A DNA stretch of 64,000 bases from Planctomycetota bacterium (lineage in GTDB: Bacteria; Planctomycetota; UBA1135; JADKAF01): positions 3,534,001-3,598,000 of the forward strand of contig JADKAF010000001.1 of assembly GCA_016719295.1 (NCBI GenBank). The letters are read 5' to 3'. The notes beneath the pieces were generated by a model. It was not told where the DNA came from and did no database searches. It worked only from the letters and a program-made list of their open reading frames with translations. Shown here in pieces: positions 46,858 to 55,280 of this stretch. The position numbers and the translations under genes were made by a program. Every line of letters begins with the position of its first letter. Position 1 is the first letter of the stretch.

Positions 46858-47973
46858 TCACCGCCACTCGATGTGAGCGCTCGCGAAGCTCGGCGGCGCC
46901 AGCAGCGCTTCGGGCAGCACGAGCGTTTCGTCCAGTGGCAGCCGCAGCGCCACGCGATGATGCGCGTGTACGGCACCGCGAACCCAGAGCGCGCCGCGGA
47001 TCTCGAGGTCGTGCAGATCGCGCGCGACGCCGACGAGCGCCAGCCCTTCGATCTGCGTCGTCCCCGCGCCGCTGAGGCGCCACTCGATGCACGGCGCGGC
47101 GAGCGCCAGGGAGCCCAGCAGCTCTGTCCGAGCGCGCAGCCGGCTCGCGCCGCGCAGCACGACGCGCGCGTGCGCCGTCTCCGTCGCGAGCTGCTCTGCT
47201 GTCAGCCCCACGGCATGAGCGACGAGCGCGCCGTCGAGCACGAGGTTCTCGAGGACGAGCTCTTGGTCGCGCTCGAGCTCGACCAAGAGCACGCCTTCGA
47301 AGCGCAGGTCCTTCCATGTGCCGCCGCCCTCCAGGCGCTGCACCGGGATCGCGCGTCGCTCGAGCTCGGCTTGCAGCGCCGCCAGATCGAGCTGTGGCAG
47401 CTCGGCAACGCGGCGCGACGCGAGCAATCGACCGACGTGCGCGAAGCGCACACCCGGCAGCGCCAGCCCCGCCCCGGTGAGCTCCAGGTCTCCGCTGAGA
47501 TCGAGCTGCGGCTCGCCTTCGAACGGCTGCTCGCGAGCCGCGAAGTAGGCCGAGCCCTGGATGATCGTCGGCGCGGCGAACGTGCTCCCGGACCCGAACA
47601 CCGCGAGGGCATGCTCCCGCAGGAGGCTGTCGAGACGGATCTCGGCCTCGAGCGAGCAGCGCGCCGAGCCGCTGCGCGCCACGACGCGCACGGACGGCGA
47701 GCGCATGGGATCGAGGTCGAGCCCGATCTCCTGATCGGGACCGAGCGCGATCCGCTCGCTATGCGCGGCGTGCGCGCCTGCCTGCCATCGCGCGGCGGCG
47801 ATCTCCACCCCCGCGCGGGCGAGGCGTCGCGCGGCGCTCGCGGATTCCGCGTTCGCGCTGCCCCGCGCTTCGAACGACGAGACGGCGAGCAAGCTCAGCG
47901 TGAGCGCTGCCAGCAGCCCGCCGAGCATGACTGCCAGCATCAAGATCGCGCCGCGTTCTTCCTTGCGCCTCAT
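46858..47973 (-). CDS. PilX-like minor pilin/pseudopilin assembly protein
   Basis: 371 residues; ATG 47973 overlaps the upstream stop (ATGA). One N-terminal transmembrane helix ('GAILMLAVMLGGLLAALTLSLLAV', about residues 8-31) follows a short basic leader (MRRKEER), as in PilX/GspK-type proteins. The body is beta-rich and starts like such proteins with 'ARRLARAGVEIAAARW'. It is the last gene of a four-gene set with three prepilin-like proteins. Likely role: minor component of a type IV pilus or type II secretion pseudopilus, in the inner membrane and periplasm. Confidence 0.65.
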   Translation of the reverse strand: MRRKEERGAILMLAVMLGGLLAALTLSLLAVSSFEARGSANAESASAARRLARAGVEIAAARWQAGAHAAHSERIALGPDQEIGLDLDPMRSPSVRVVARSGSARCSLEAEIRLDSLLREHALAVFGSGSTFAAPTIIQGSAYFAAREQPFEGEPQLDLSGDLELTGAGLALPGVRFAHVGRLLASRRVAELPQLDLAALQAELERRAIPVQRLEGGGTWKDLRFEGVLLVELERDQELVLENLVLDGALVAHAVGLTAEQLATETAHARVVLRGASRLRARTELLGSLALAAPCIEWRLSGAGTTQIEGLALVGVARDLHDLEIRGALWVRGAVHAHHRVALRLPLDETLVLPEALLAPPSFASAHIEWR

Positions 47974-49235
47974 CGCCGCACTCCCGGATCGCTCGTGCCG
48001 GGCAACGCCGCGGGAAGCCCTTGACCCGCGCGCTCGCGCTCGAGCGCCTCGGCCGCCAAGCGCTGCAGCGGCAGGCGCGCGGTGTGCGCGCCTCCGCCGC
48101 TCCAGCTCGCCCGCACGATCAAGGCGAGCGGCGCGCGCTCGAGCTGCGGCCCCGGCGATGGGAGCTCGTGCACGAGCTCGGCGCAGAGCCTCGCATCTCG
48201 ATGGATCTCCACCGCCCTCGGAACCTCGTCGACACCGGAGGCCATCGCGAGCCCGTCGTCGAGCCGCCACTCGGCGAGGAAGGCGAGCTCGCGCGCGATC
48301 TCGAGGCGCAGCTCGATCCCGCCTTCTCCTCCGAGGCTGCGCAGCAGCAGCAAGTACTCGCCCGCCGCCGCAAGGCTGCCGGCGAGCGGCAGCTCGAGGC
48401 TGGACCAGCTCGACGAGAGCGCCTCGAGCATGGCGGCGGAAGCACGCGCGTACATCACGGCCTCATCCGGTCGTTCGGCCGGAGCCAGCCGCAGCTCGAG
48501 CGTCCCCGTGCTGCGTCCTTCGACGCGCCGCGCGACGAGACGAGCCAGGCGCAGCTCGCCGCTCGGGCGATCCATGCGGAAGCGCGCGCCGATCCAAGGC
48601 GAAACGAGCCCGCTCGCGAGCGCCGAGAGCTCGAAGCTCTCGCGCACGGGCAAGGCGTGCTCCTCGGCGCGGGCCCCCTCGGAAGCGAGGAACGCGCGAT
48701 CGAAGCTCGCGAAGCCCATCGCCCGCTCGAGACCCGGACGCAGTCCCCGTCGCGGCCAGAGGATCTCGCGCTCCTCGAGCGACCAGGAGATCTCACGCAT
48801 GCCGAGCAGCAAGGCGCTCTCGCGGAACGCGCTCTCCGGGAGGAAGCCCGCATCGAGCTGCGGCTCCACGCCGCTGCGCCCGAGGTCTAGCTCGGCGAGA
48901 GCAGCTCGAGCGAGGAGCTCGTCGTTCGCCTCGACGCGGTGGAGCTGCGTCCGGCCGGGGCTCCGCTGATAGCCGGACCAGCGGCCGTCGTCGCGCTCGA
49001 GCAGGAGCTGCTCGCCGTCGAAGCGCACTGCCCGCGCGAGGAAGAGCTCGTCCTCCAGGCGAGCGAGGCCGCGACGCGCGAGCGCTTCCCCCGCGGATGC
49101 GGCGTCGAGCGCCGAGCCCTGCTGCGCGATGCTGTCCAGAGCCGCGAGCGCTCCCAGCGCGACGAAGCTCGCGAGCACCAGCGCGATCGAGAGCTCGATC
49201 AGCGTGAACCCGCCCGACGGCGCCGCGCGCCTCAC
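47970..49235 (-). CDS. PulJ/GspJ-like prepilin
   Basis: 421 residues from GTG 49235, which overlaps the stop of the preceding gene (GTGA). The prepilin signal is 'APSGG|FTLIELSIALVLASFVALGAL', with Glu at position 5 of the mature form as needed for assembly. It is much longer than usual GspJ (about 200 residues); the added C-terminal region is beta-rich with 'GTLELRLAP', 'YLLLLRSLGGEG' and 'LALIVRASWSGGG'. It probably sits at the tip or base of a pseudopilus. It is coupled by short overlaps to genes on both sides. Confidence 0.72.
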   Translation of the reverse strand: MRRAAPSGGFTLIELSIALVLASFVALGALAALDSIAQQGSALDAASAGEALARRGLARLEDELFLARAVRFDGEQLLLERDDGRWSGYQRSPGRTQLHRVEANDELLARAALAELDLGRSGVEPQLDAGFLPESAFRESALLLGMREISWSLEEREILWPRRGLRPGLERAMGFASFDRAFLASEGARAEEHALPVRESFELSALASGLVSPWIGARFRMDRPSGELRLARLVARRVEGRSTGTLELRLAPAERPDEAVMYARASAAMLEALSSSWSSLELPLAGSLAAAGEYLLLLRSLGGEGGIELRLEIARELAFLAEWRLDDGLAMASGVDEVPRAVEIHRDARLCAELVHELPSPGPQLERAPLALIVRASWSGGGAHTARLPLQRLAAEALERERAGQGLPAALPGTSDPGVRR

Positions 49236-49669
49236 GGCTTCGTCACCCACACGACGCCGCTGGCCTCGTGCACGCGGACGATGCGCCGCTCCCCCTGCAG
49301 CGCGAGCTCCAGCGCTCCACCCGCTTCCGCGGAGCCATCGGGCGCGAACACGATCCAACCTGCGCGGCGAAGCGCGGCGCGCGCGATGTGCCCGGAAGGC
49401 AGAGCACGCGTCCAACTCGGCTCCGTCTCGGAGGCCCTCGCGTGGTCGAGATAGAGCGCATAGCTGCGGCCATCGGCGAGGAACGCGAGCGCGGAGCTCG
49501 CGCCGTTCTCCAGCGCAGCCTCGCGCGCGCTCTCCAGATCCGCGGCCAAGCTGCGCGCCGCGGCATCGAGCTGCGCCGCCGCGGTGCGATCGTGAGCGAC
49601 GGGGATCGCCGCCAGCAATCCGAAGACCGCCAGCACGATCAGCAGCTCGAGCAGCGTGAACCCGCGCAT
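49232..49669 (-). CDS. GspH/FimT-like prepilin
   Basis: 145 residues with a very short leader 'MRG|FTLLELLIVLAVFGLLAAI', a standard prepilin peptidase site with Glu5. The globular part begins 'AARSLAADLESAREAALENG', the helix-to-strand pattern of GspH/FimT. Length is normal for this family. Third of four linked prepilin-like genes, it starts three bases after the stop of the GspI-like gene. It is processed by PilD-type peptidase and held in the inner membrane. Confidence 0.82.
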   Translation of the reverse strand: MRGFTLLELLIVLAVFGLLAAIPVAHDRTAAAQLDAAARSLAADLESAREAALENGASSALAFLADGRSYALYLDHARASETEPSWTRALPSGHIARAALRRAGWIVFAPDGSAEAGGALELALQGERRIVRVHEASGVVWVTKP

Positions 49670-49672
49670 CGC

Positions 49673-50149
49673 TCAGCGCTCTCCCGCGCGCCACGCCGTG
49701 GCCTCGGCGAGGAGCAGCTCCGCGCGCCACACCGCGACGCGCACGCGCAGCAGAGCCCCGACCGGATCGAGCTGCTCGGGAGCGAGGCTGGAGACGCGCT
49801 CCACCGAGTACGCGCGGCGCCAGTCCCCCGCCGCACCGACGAGCTGCCCCGCGGCATCGCGCGGCGGCGACTCGCTCCGATCGTCGAGATCGCCGACATC
49901 GTCGGCCGATCCCGCGAGCTCCCCGGCGTCGAGTCCGCCTTGCAGCCCCGTCTCCGGGTCGAGCAAGGGCAGCGTGCGCGCGAGCTCGAGCCCCTCCGAG
50001 GCGAGAGCGCGCGCGAGCGAGCGCTCCTCCAGGTTCCGCTGCGCGAGCGCCTGGCTCTGCAGCGCGAGACCGGCGGCGCTCACCGCGCTCGCCACGACGA
50101 CGAGCGCGAGCAACACCTCGAGATAGCCGAAGCCTCGCTCCGAGCGCAC
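49673..50149 (-). CDS. GspI/PilV-like prepilin
   Basis: 158 residues from GTG 50149, chosen because it gives a short leader before 'G|FGYLEVLLALVVVASAVSAAGL' and has GAGGAC just upstream; a start at ATG 50236 would add a 29-residue non-conserved leader. Glu is at position 5 of the mature form. The 'LALQSQALAQRNLEERSLARALA' helix is typical of GspI/PilV. It is the first gene of the minus-strand cluster and is divergent from the fatty acid hydroxylase gene, with 117 bp between the starts. Confidence 0.75.
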   Translation of the reverse strand: MRSERGFGYLEVLLALVVVASAVSAAGLALQSQALAQRNLEERSLARALASEGLELARTLPLLDPETGLQGGLDAGELAGSADDVGDLDDRSESPPRDAAGQLVGAAGDWRRAYSVERVSSLAPEQLDPVGALLRVRVAVWRAELLLAEATAWRAGER

Positions 50150-50266
50150 GCCGTCCTCGCTGCAAGGAAGCGCCGAAGGTGGCGCCGTCGAGGCTTCGTC
50201 TCCGCGCGCGCGTGGGCGCGAGGAAAGAAGTTCCACCTCGAGAAGGCGCGGCGTAGCTTGCGCGCC

Positions 50267-51385
50267 ATGCCTCCGCCATCCGCGCTCGGTCCCGAGCCGC
50301 GCTCCTTCGGATACGGCTGGATCAGCGGGATGCTCGGCCTCTTCCTAGGCAGCGCGAGCCTGCTCGCGGTGCTCTGCTTCCACTTCCCCGAGCTCTTCAC
50401 GACGCCGGAGCTCCGCGCGGTGCTACCGCTCCCCTGGGTGCGCCGTTCCCTCGCCGCCTCGATCGCGCTCGCGTTCGTGCTCGCGGCGCTCTCCCTCGCG
50501 CTGCGGCGGCGGAAGCTCCTCGGGAGCGCGGGCCTCGCCACGGCGCTCCTCGCCGTGCTGCTGGGCGGCGCGGGCGTGCCCGCGACCGAAGGCGTGCAGC
50601 AGACGGTCTTCCTCGGGCTCGACTGGTTCGTGCTGAGCGCGCTGCTCACAGCGCTCGTCTTCGTGCCGCTGGAGCGCGCCTTCCCGCTGCGCCCCGAGCA
50701 GCGCGTGCTGCGCGACGAATGGGCGACCGATCTGAAGTGGTTCACCGCGAGCCATTTGCTGGTACAGCTCCTCGGCCTCCTCGTCGTGATGCCGGCGACG
50801 CAGCTCGCGCGTTGGCTCTCGATCCCCGCCCTGCGCGAGGGCATCGCGGCGCTGCCCCTCGTCGCGCAGCTGCCGATCTCCCTACTCGTCGCCGACCTCG
50901 TGCAATACGGCGTGCACCGCGCGTTCCATCGCGTGCCCTCGCTCTGGCGCTTCCACCGCGTGCACCACGCGAGCACGGCGATGGATTGGCTCGCGGGCTC
51001 GCGCCTCCACTTGGTCGACATCGTCGCGACGCGCGGCGCCGTGCTCGCCGCGCTGCTCGCGTGCGGGTTCTCCACGGCGACGCTCGGCATCTATCTCGCC
51101 TGGGTCGGCTTCCACGCCGTCTTCGTCCACGCGAACTTCGCCCCGCGCCTCGCCTGGCTCGAGCCCTGGCTCGCGACGCCGCGCTATCACCACTGGCACC
51201 ACGCCGCCGACGAAGCCGCGCGCGACAAGAACTTCGCCATACACCTCCCCTGCATCGACGCGCTCTTCGGCACGCGCTATCTGCCGCCGAACGCCTGGCC
51301 CCAGGGTTACGGGCTCCTCGGGGAGGCGGCGCCGCGGGGGTTCTGGCGTCAGCTCTTGCTGCTCCGAGACCCTCGCCGCGGCTAG
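50267..51385 (+). CDS. fatty acid hydroxylase/sterol desaturase family protein
   Basis: 372 residues with about seven hydrophobic segments. The three di-iron histidine boxes are present: HRAFH (217-221), HRVHH (230-234, with H230, H233, H234) and HHWHH (308-312). The family inserts oxygen or double bonds into lipids at the membrane with O2 and an electron donor. The N-terminal 120 residues are extra membrane helices not common to all members. Substrate (fatty acid, sterol or carotenoid) cannot be told from sequence. No ribosome site stands out before ATG 50267. No neighbouring lipid genes. Confidence 0.85.
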   Translation: MPPPSALGPEPRSFGYGWISGMLGLFLGSASLLAVLCFHFPELFTTPELRAVLPLPWVRRSLAASIALAFVLAALSLALRRRKLLGSAGLATALLAVLLGGAGVPATEGVQQTVFLGLDWFVLSALLTALVFVPLERAFPLRPEQRVLRDEWATDLKWFTASHLLVQLLGLLVVMPATQLARWLSIPALREGIAALPLVAQLPISLLVADLVQYGVHRAFHRVPSLWRFHRVHHASTAMDWLAGSRLHLVDIVATRGAVLAALLACGFSTATLGIYLAWVGFHAVFVHANFAPRLAWLEPWLATPRYHHWHHAADEAARDKNFAIHLPCIDALFGTRYLPPNAWPQGYGLLGEAAPRGFWRQLLLLRDPRRG

Positions 51386-51507
51386 GAAGTCGCAAGGAGC
51401 CCTGCGCCATCGGACGCTGGGAGCGATCACTTGCCCGCGCCCGCTCTCGGGGTAAGATCGCCTTGCCGGCCCGCCTGTCACCCGTCACCCCCACCGCGGA
51501 TCTCCCG

Positions 51508-52404
51508 ATGCGCCTCCTCGTTTCTGCCCTCCTCACTTCTCTCCTCGCTCCCGCGCTCCACGCCCAGGGGCCCGAGATCGTCACCAACGGCGATTTCACC
51601 GGGGCACTAGCCCCGTGGGTCACCGGCGGCGGCTACAGCGTGAATCCGGCCTGGGAAGCTGGGATCGACGTCACCGGCATGGGCGCCAGCGACAGCTTCG
51701 GCTGCCAGCCCGGTGGCCAGGTGACCCCGGCCCCGTACCCGGCGAACACCCTCGAGCAGAACGTGCAGGTGATCGCCGGTCTCACCTACGAGTTCCGGAT
51801 GGACGCCCTCGGCGCCCGCTACAACTCGACTACCGGCAACGCCGACACGGGCACGATCTGGGCGACGCTCGACGGTGTCGAGGTCGCGCGCATCGCGTTC
51901 GGAAGCTGGGCCAATCCCGAGCGCAAGCGCGCGCAGCTCTGCGGCCGCATCGTGCCGGTGAACTCCGGCGCCGTGCCGCTCGTGATCTTCTTCCAGCGCA
52001 CCTTCCTCGCCAACACCACGACGCCGCGCGTCAACATCGACAACGTCTCGCTGCGCGAAGTGCCCGGCCCGAGCTTCTGCGTCCGCGGGAACCGCAAGCT
52101 CGGCCGCAGCATCGACTTCGTGGTCCTCGGCGAGCCCACGGCCCCGTACGCGGGCTTCGTCGCCTCCGGGCTCCTTCCCGCCGGATTCCCGATCTTCCCG
52201 CTCACCGGCGAGCTCTGGCTCGATCCGTCGAGCATGATCCAGTTCGTCGGTGGTGCGCTCGACGCGAATGGAGCGGGCACGACGAGCTTCGTGATCCCGA
52301 ACGAGCCGGGACTCTTGACCGTGCCGCTCTCCTACCAAGGCATCGCCTTGCTCGCGCCGACCTTCGGCTTCAGCTTGCCCACGACGCTGGTGATGACGCT
52401 GTAG
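51508..52404 (+). CDS. secreted protein with carbohydrate-binding-like domain
   Basis: 298 residues; signal peptide 'MRLLVSALLTSLLAPALHAQ'. The mature N-terminus 'GPEIVTNGDFTGALAPWV' and the later 'NIDNVSLREVP' are the usual opening and closing strands of CBM4/DUF642-type jelly-roll domains (about 22-190). The last 105 residues are a beta-rich module like the C-terminal domains of other secreted proteins in the window ('FVVLGEPTAPYAGFVASG'). No catalytic residues are seen. Probably extracellular; ligand unknown. It lies alone between the hydroxylase gene and a convergent large gene. Confidence 0.65.
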   Translation: MRLLVSALLTSLLAPALHAQGPEIVTNGDFTGALAPWVTGGGYSVNPAWEAGIDVTGMGASDSFGCQPGGQVTPAPYPANTLEQNVQVIAGLTYEFRMDALGARYNSTTGNADTGTIWATLDGVEVARIAFGSWANPERKRAQLCGRIVPVNSGAVPLVIFFQRTFLANTTTPRVNIDNVSLREVPGPSFCVRGNRKLGRSIDFVVLGEPTAPYAGFVASGLLPAGFPIFPLTGELWLDPSSMIQFVGGALDANGAGTTSFVIPNEPGLLTVPLSYQGIALLAPTFGFSLPTTLVMTL

Positions 52405-52445
52405 CACTCGAGCGCGTCTACACGACGCCGCACCTGCATCGCGCG

Positions 52446-55127
52446 TCAGCGCTGCATCTCGAGCTCGATCCCGGAGGTCTCTCCGGGGCCGAGCTCGATG
52501 CGTTTCGCGCCCTGCCAGAGCTCGTTGCCTCTCTGGAAGTACGCGTTCAGCACATACGCTCCGGGCAGCAGCCCTTCGATCGTGAACTGGCCCTTCTCGG
52601 CGAGCGCGCCGAAGCGTCTCGGAGCCTCCCGTCCCTGGAGCTCGCTCCCGGCGTAGAGCACGTTCACCGAAACGAGCGCGGGGAGATCGGCGGCGCAGCG
52701 CAACGAGCCGTGGAGCACCGCCGTGCCCTCGGGCTTCAGCAGCACCTCGGCGGGCGTGTTCGGAGAGAGCTCGATGCGGCGCGTCACGCGCGCGGCCTCG
52801 ACTCTCTCGCGCTTGTCGATCCAGGCGACGTCGTAGCGCCCCGCTCCGAGCTCATTGAAAAGGAACTCGCCCTGCGCGTCGCTGCGGCCTTCCTCGGCGA
52901 AGCGCGTGCCGGCGCTCGCGAGCGCCGTCACGCGCACGAGCGCAGACGCGACCGCGCGACCCGCGGCGTCCTGCACGCGACCCCGCAGCGCGAGGGCCTC
53001 GGCCATGCGGATCTCGCGCTCCACCGTCGCGCCGGCGGCGACCTCGAAGGGCCCGTCGTCGAACGGCGGTCGCTTGGCCGCGGCGACGCAGAGCAAGCTC
53101 GCGCCGGGCGGCACGTCGCTCAGCGCGAAGCGCCCGTCCGCATCGCTGAAGACGACGCCGTACTCGTGAGGCTCGTCGTGGTAGTAGAGGCCGGGCTCGG
53201 CGCCCGCGGCGCGCCACGTCAGCTTCACACCGGCAGCAGGAGTTCCATCCGCAGCGAGGACGCGCCCGCGGATCGCGCCGCCCACGCCGAGGCGCAGCAC
53301 CACGGCATCGCGCGCCGGTGCGGCTTCGACGGCGACGCGAGCGGCGCGCGCGAGCGCGCGTCCCGGAGCGCGCGCTTCGATCCCGAGGTAGCCGCCGGGC
53401 GGCAGCGTCTCGTCCCCGCTGTCCCAATAGCCGTCGGTGCGCGTGAAGCGCTTCCCTTCGCGCGCCCAGGTTGCGGAATAGCCAAACGCCGCTCGCTCCT
53501 CCTGTTCGAGCGTCGGCGATACGAAGCGGATCGCGAAGTCGTCGAGCCCCTGCCCCGTCTGCGCATCGACGACGCGCCCCGCGACCTTGCCCGCGCGTTG
53601 CACGACGAACTCCAGGTCCTCGCGATCGAGCGCAAGGAGCGGGACCACGTTCCGCACGATGCCGCTCCCGTAGAACTCGAGCGAGAGGCCCTCCGTGGGG
53701 AGGCCTTCGATGCGGAAGCGCCCGGCAGCGTCCGTGGAGGTGCGCGCTTCGATGTACTCGCCGGCGACTTGGCCCGCGACGCGTAGCTCCGCAACGGGTT
53801 GCCCCGCTTCGTCTCGCACCACGCCACCGGCGAAGTGCGCACGCTGCAGCACGAGCTTCAACGGGTGGATCGCAGGCCCGGCACCGAGCTCGAAGACCTG
53901 GCGCAGCGGCGCGAAGCGCGCGTGCTGCGCGACGATCGTCTGGCTGCCCACATCGACCGCCGGGAACAGGAAGTTCCCGTGCCCATCCGAGCGCGCGTCG
54001 AGGCGGTTGTAGGCCGAGGGCGAGAAGCCGATGTAGAGCGCCGCGCCTTCGACGGGCCGCCCTTGCTCGTCGACCACGACACCCTCGACGCGCGTACCGC
54101 GCTTCAGCACGAGATCCTGCGCGACGACCGCGGTACCGCGCGGCTTCACCTCCGCCCGCCCTTCGACGTAGCCGTCCTTCCGCGCGAAAAGCGCATGCGA
54201 CTCGCGCTTCGGATCCAAGCGATCGAGCTCGAAGCCCCCCTCCGCGTCGCTCTCCACGGCGTGGCTCATCGTGAAGAAGGTCGTCACGCGCGCGCCAGCG
54301 ACGGGCTGCCCCGCCTCGTCGCGCACGCGCCCGCGGATCTGGAACGCGGTGGCGAGTGTGAAGTCGAGCTCGATGGAAGCCCCCGGGCTGCTCGGCTTCA
54401 CGATCTCGCGCGCGCTCGCGTGCCGCGGCGCCGAGGCATCGATCCAGAGCTCACGCAGCGCCGAGCTCGTGCGCAGCTCGTAGCGTCCGTCGCGGTTCGC
54501 CTCCACGCGGTCGCCCTGCGCGCGAAGCTCGGCGCCCGCGAGCGGCTCTCCGCTCTCGCTTCGAACGACGCCGCGCACGATCACGTCCAGCGGATAGAGC
54601 TTCACGACGAGCGGCGCGAGTGATTCGCTCGCCGAGACCTCGCGTTCGCCGACATAGGCGAACCAGCCGTCCTTCCGCGCGTGGAAGCGCAGCGTGGTCG
54701 CGCCGCGCGGCAGTGCCTCGAGCTCCCAGGCGAACGCGCCCTCCGCGTCGCTCGCGAGCTCGAGGCGCTCCAACGCGGCGCTGCGCTCGGGATCACCGGC
54801 GTGCAGCGAGAGCTCGACCAGCGCCCCCTCCAGCGCTCTCCCGTCCGCGCTCTGCGCGCGACCGCGCGCGATCCACACCGCCGCGCTCGGTACCGCTGCG
54901 CGGCCTTCGACGCTCGCCGCGTCGCGCCGCGCGACGTCGGTGGAGCTCGGCGGCGCTTGCAGCGGCTCCGCGGTGCGCGTGACCTCGAGCGCGCTCGCAC
55001 GATCGAGCTGCCGCGTATCCGAGGGACGGGAGTCCTCCCCGCGAAGAGTGAGCCACGCCCCGCCTGCGAGCAAAGAGAGCACGAGCAGAGCGAGAAACGG
55101 GACAGAACGCGAACCGAGCTTGGACAT
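52446..55127 (-). CDS. carboxypeptidase-regulatory-like repeat protein 1
   Basis: 893 residues from ATG 55127, preceded by GAGAGG and followed by an N-terminal anchor or signal helix ('SVPFLALLVLSLLAGGAWLTL'). About eight to ten regulatory carboxypeptidase-like beta-sandwich domains follow, each marked by 'G.V.D..G.PV.GA.V' and 'TD..G.F....LP.G' type strands, for example 'GRVRDEAGQPVAGARVTTF' and 'DADGRFALSDVPPGASLL'. Such arrays are structural stalks or binding modules on the cell surface. There is no peptidase active site. It is followed upstream on the same strand by a second gene of the same kind, so the two may be paralogues transcribed together. Confidence 0.78.
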   Translation of the reverse strand: MSKLGSRSVPFLALLVLSLLAGGAWLTLRGEDSRPSDTRQLDRASALEVTRTAEPLQAPPSSTDVARRDAASVEGRAAVPSAAVWIARGRAQSADGRALEGALVELSLHAGDPERSAALERLELASDAEGAFAWELEALPRGATTLRFHARKDGWFAYVGEREVSASESLAPLVVKLYPLDVIVRGVVRSESGEPLAGAELRAQGDRVEANRDGRYELRTSSALRELWIDASAPRHASAREIVKPSSPGASIELDFTLATAFQIRGRVRDEAGQPVAGARVTTFFTMSHAVESDAEGGFELDRLDPKRESHALFARKDGYVEGRAEVKPRGTAVVAQDLVLKRGTRVEGVVVDEQGRPVEGAALYIGFSPSAYNRLDARSDGHGNFLFPAVDVGSQTIVAQHARFAPLRQVFELGAGPAIHPLKLVLQRAHFAGGVVRDEAGQPVAELRVAGQVAGEYIEARTSTDAAGRFRIEGLPTEGLSLEFYGSGIVRNVVPLLALDREDLEFVVQRAGKVAGRVVDAQTGQGLDDFAIRFVSPTLEQEERAAFGYSATWAREGKRFTRTDGYWDSGDETLPPGGYLGIEARAPGRALARAARVAVEAAPARDAVVLRLGVGGAIRGRVLAADGTPAAGVKLTWRAAGAEPGLYYHDEPHEYGVVFSDADGRFALSDVPPGASLLCVAAAKRPPFDDGPFEVAAGATVEREIRMAEALALRGRVQDAAGRAVASALVRVTALASAGTRFAEEGRSDAQGEFLFNELGAGRYDVAWIDKRERVEAARVTRRIELSPNTPAEVLLKPEGTAVLHGSLRCAADLPALVSVNVLYAGSELQGREAPRRFGALAEKGQFTIEGLLPGAYVLNAYFQRGNELWQGAKRIELGPGETSGIELEMQR

Positions 55128-55280
55128 CGGCAGCCTCTCATGGCGCGCGCTGCCGAGGCCCACGCGCGCTCTGCCGTCATGCTGCCCGCGCACGAGCTAC
55201 GGTCAAGCGGGGAGGCCTGCGCTCCGGATCCAGCGCCGCGGGAGCGGCTACTTGCCCCCGCGCTCGCCGAGTGAGAGCTC

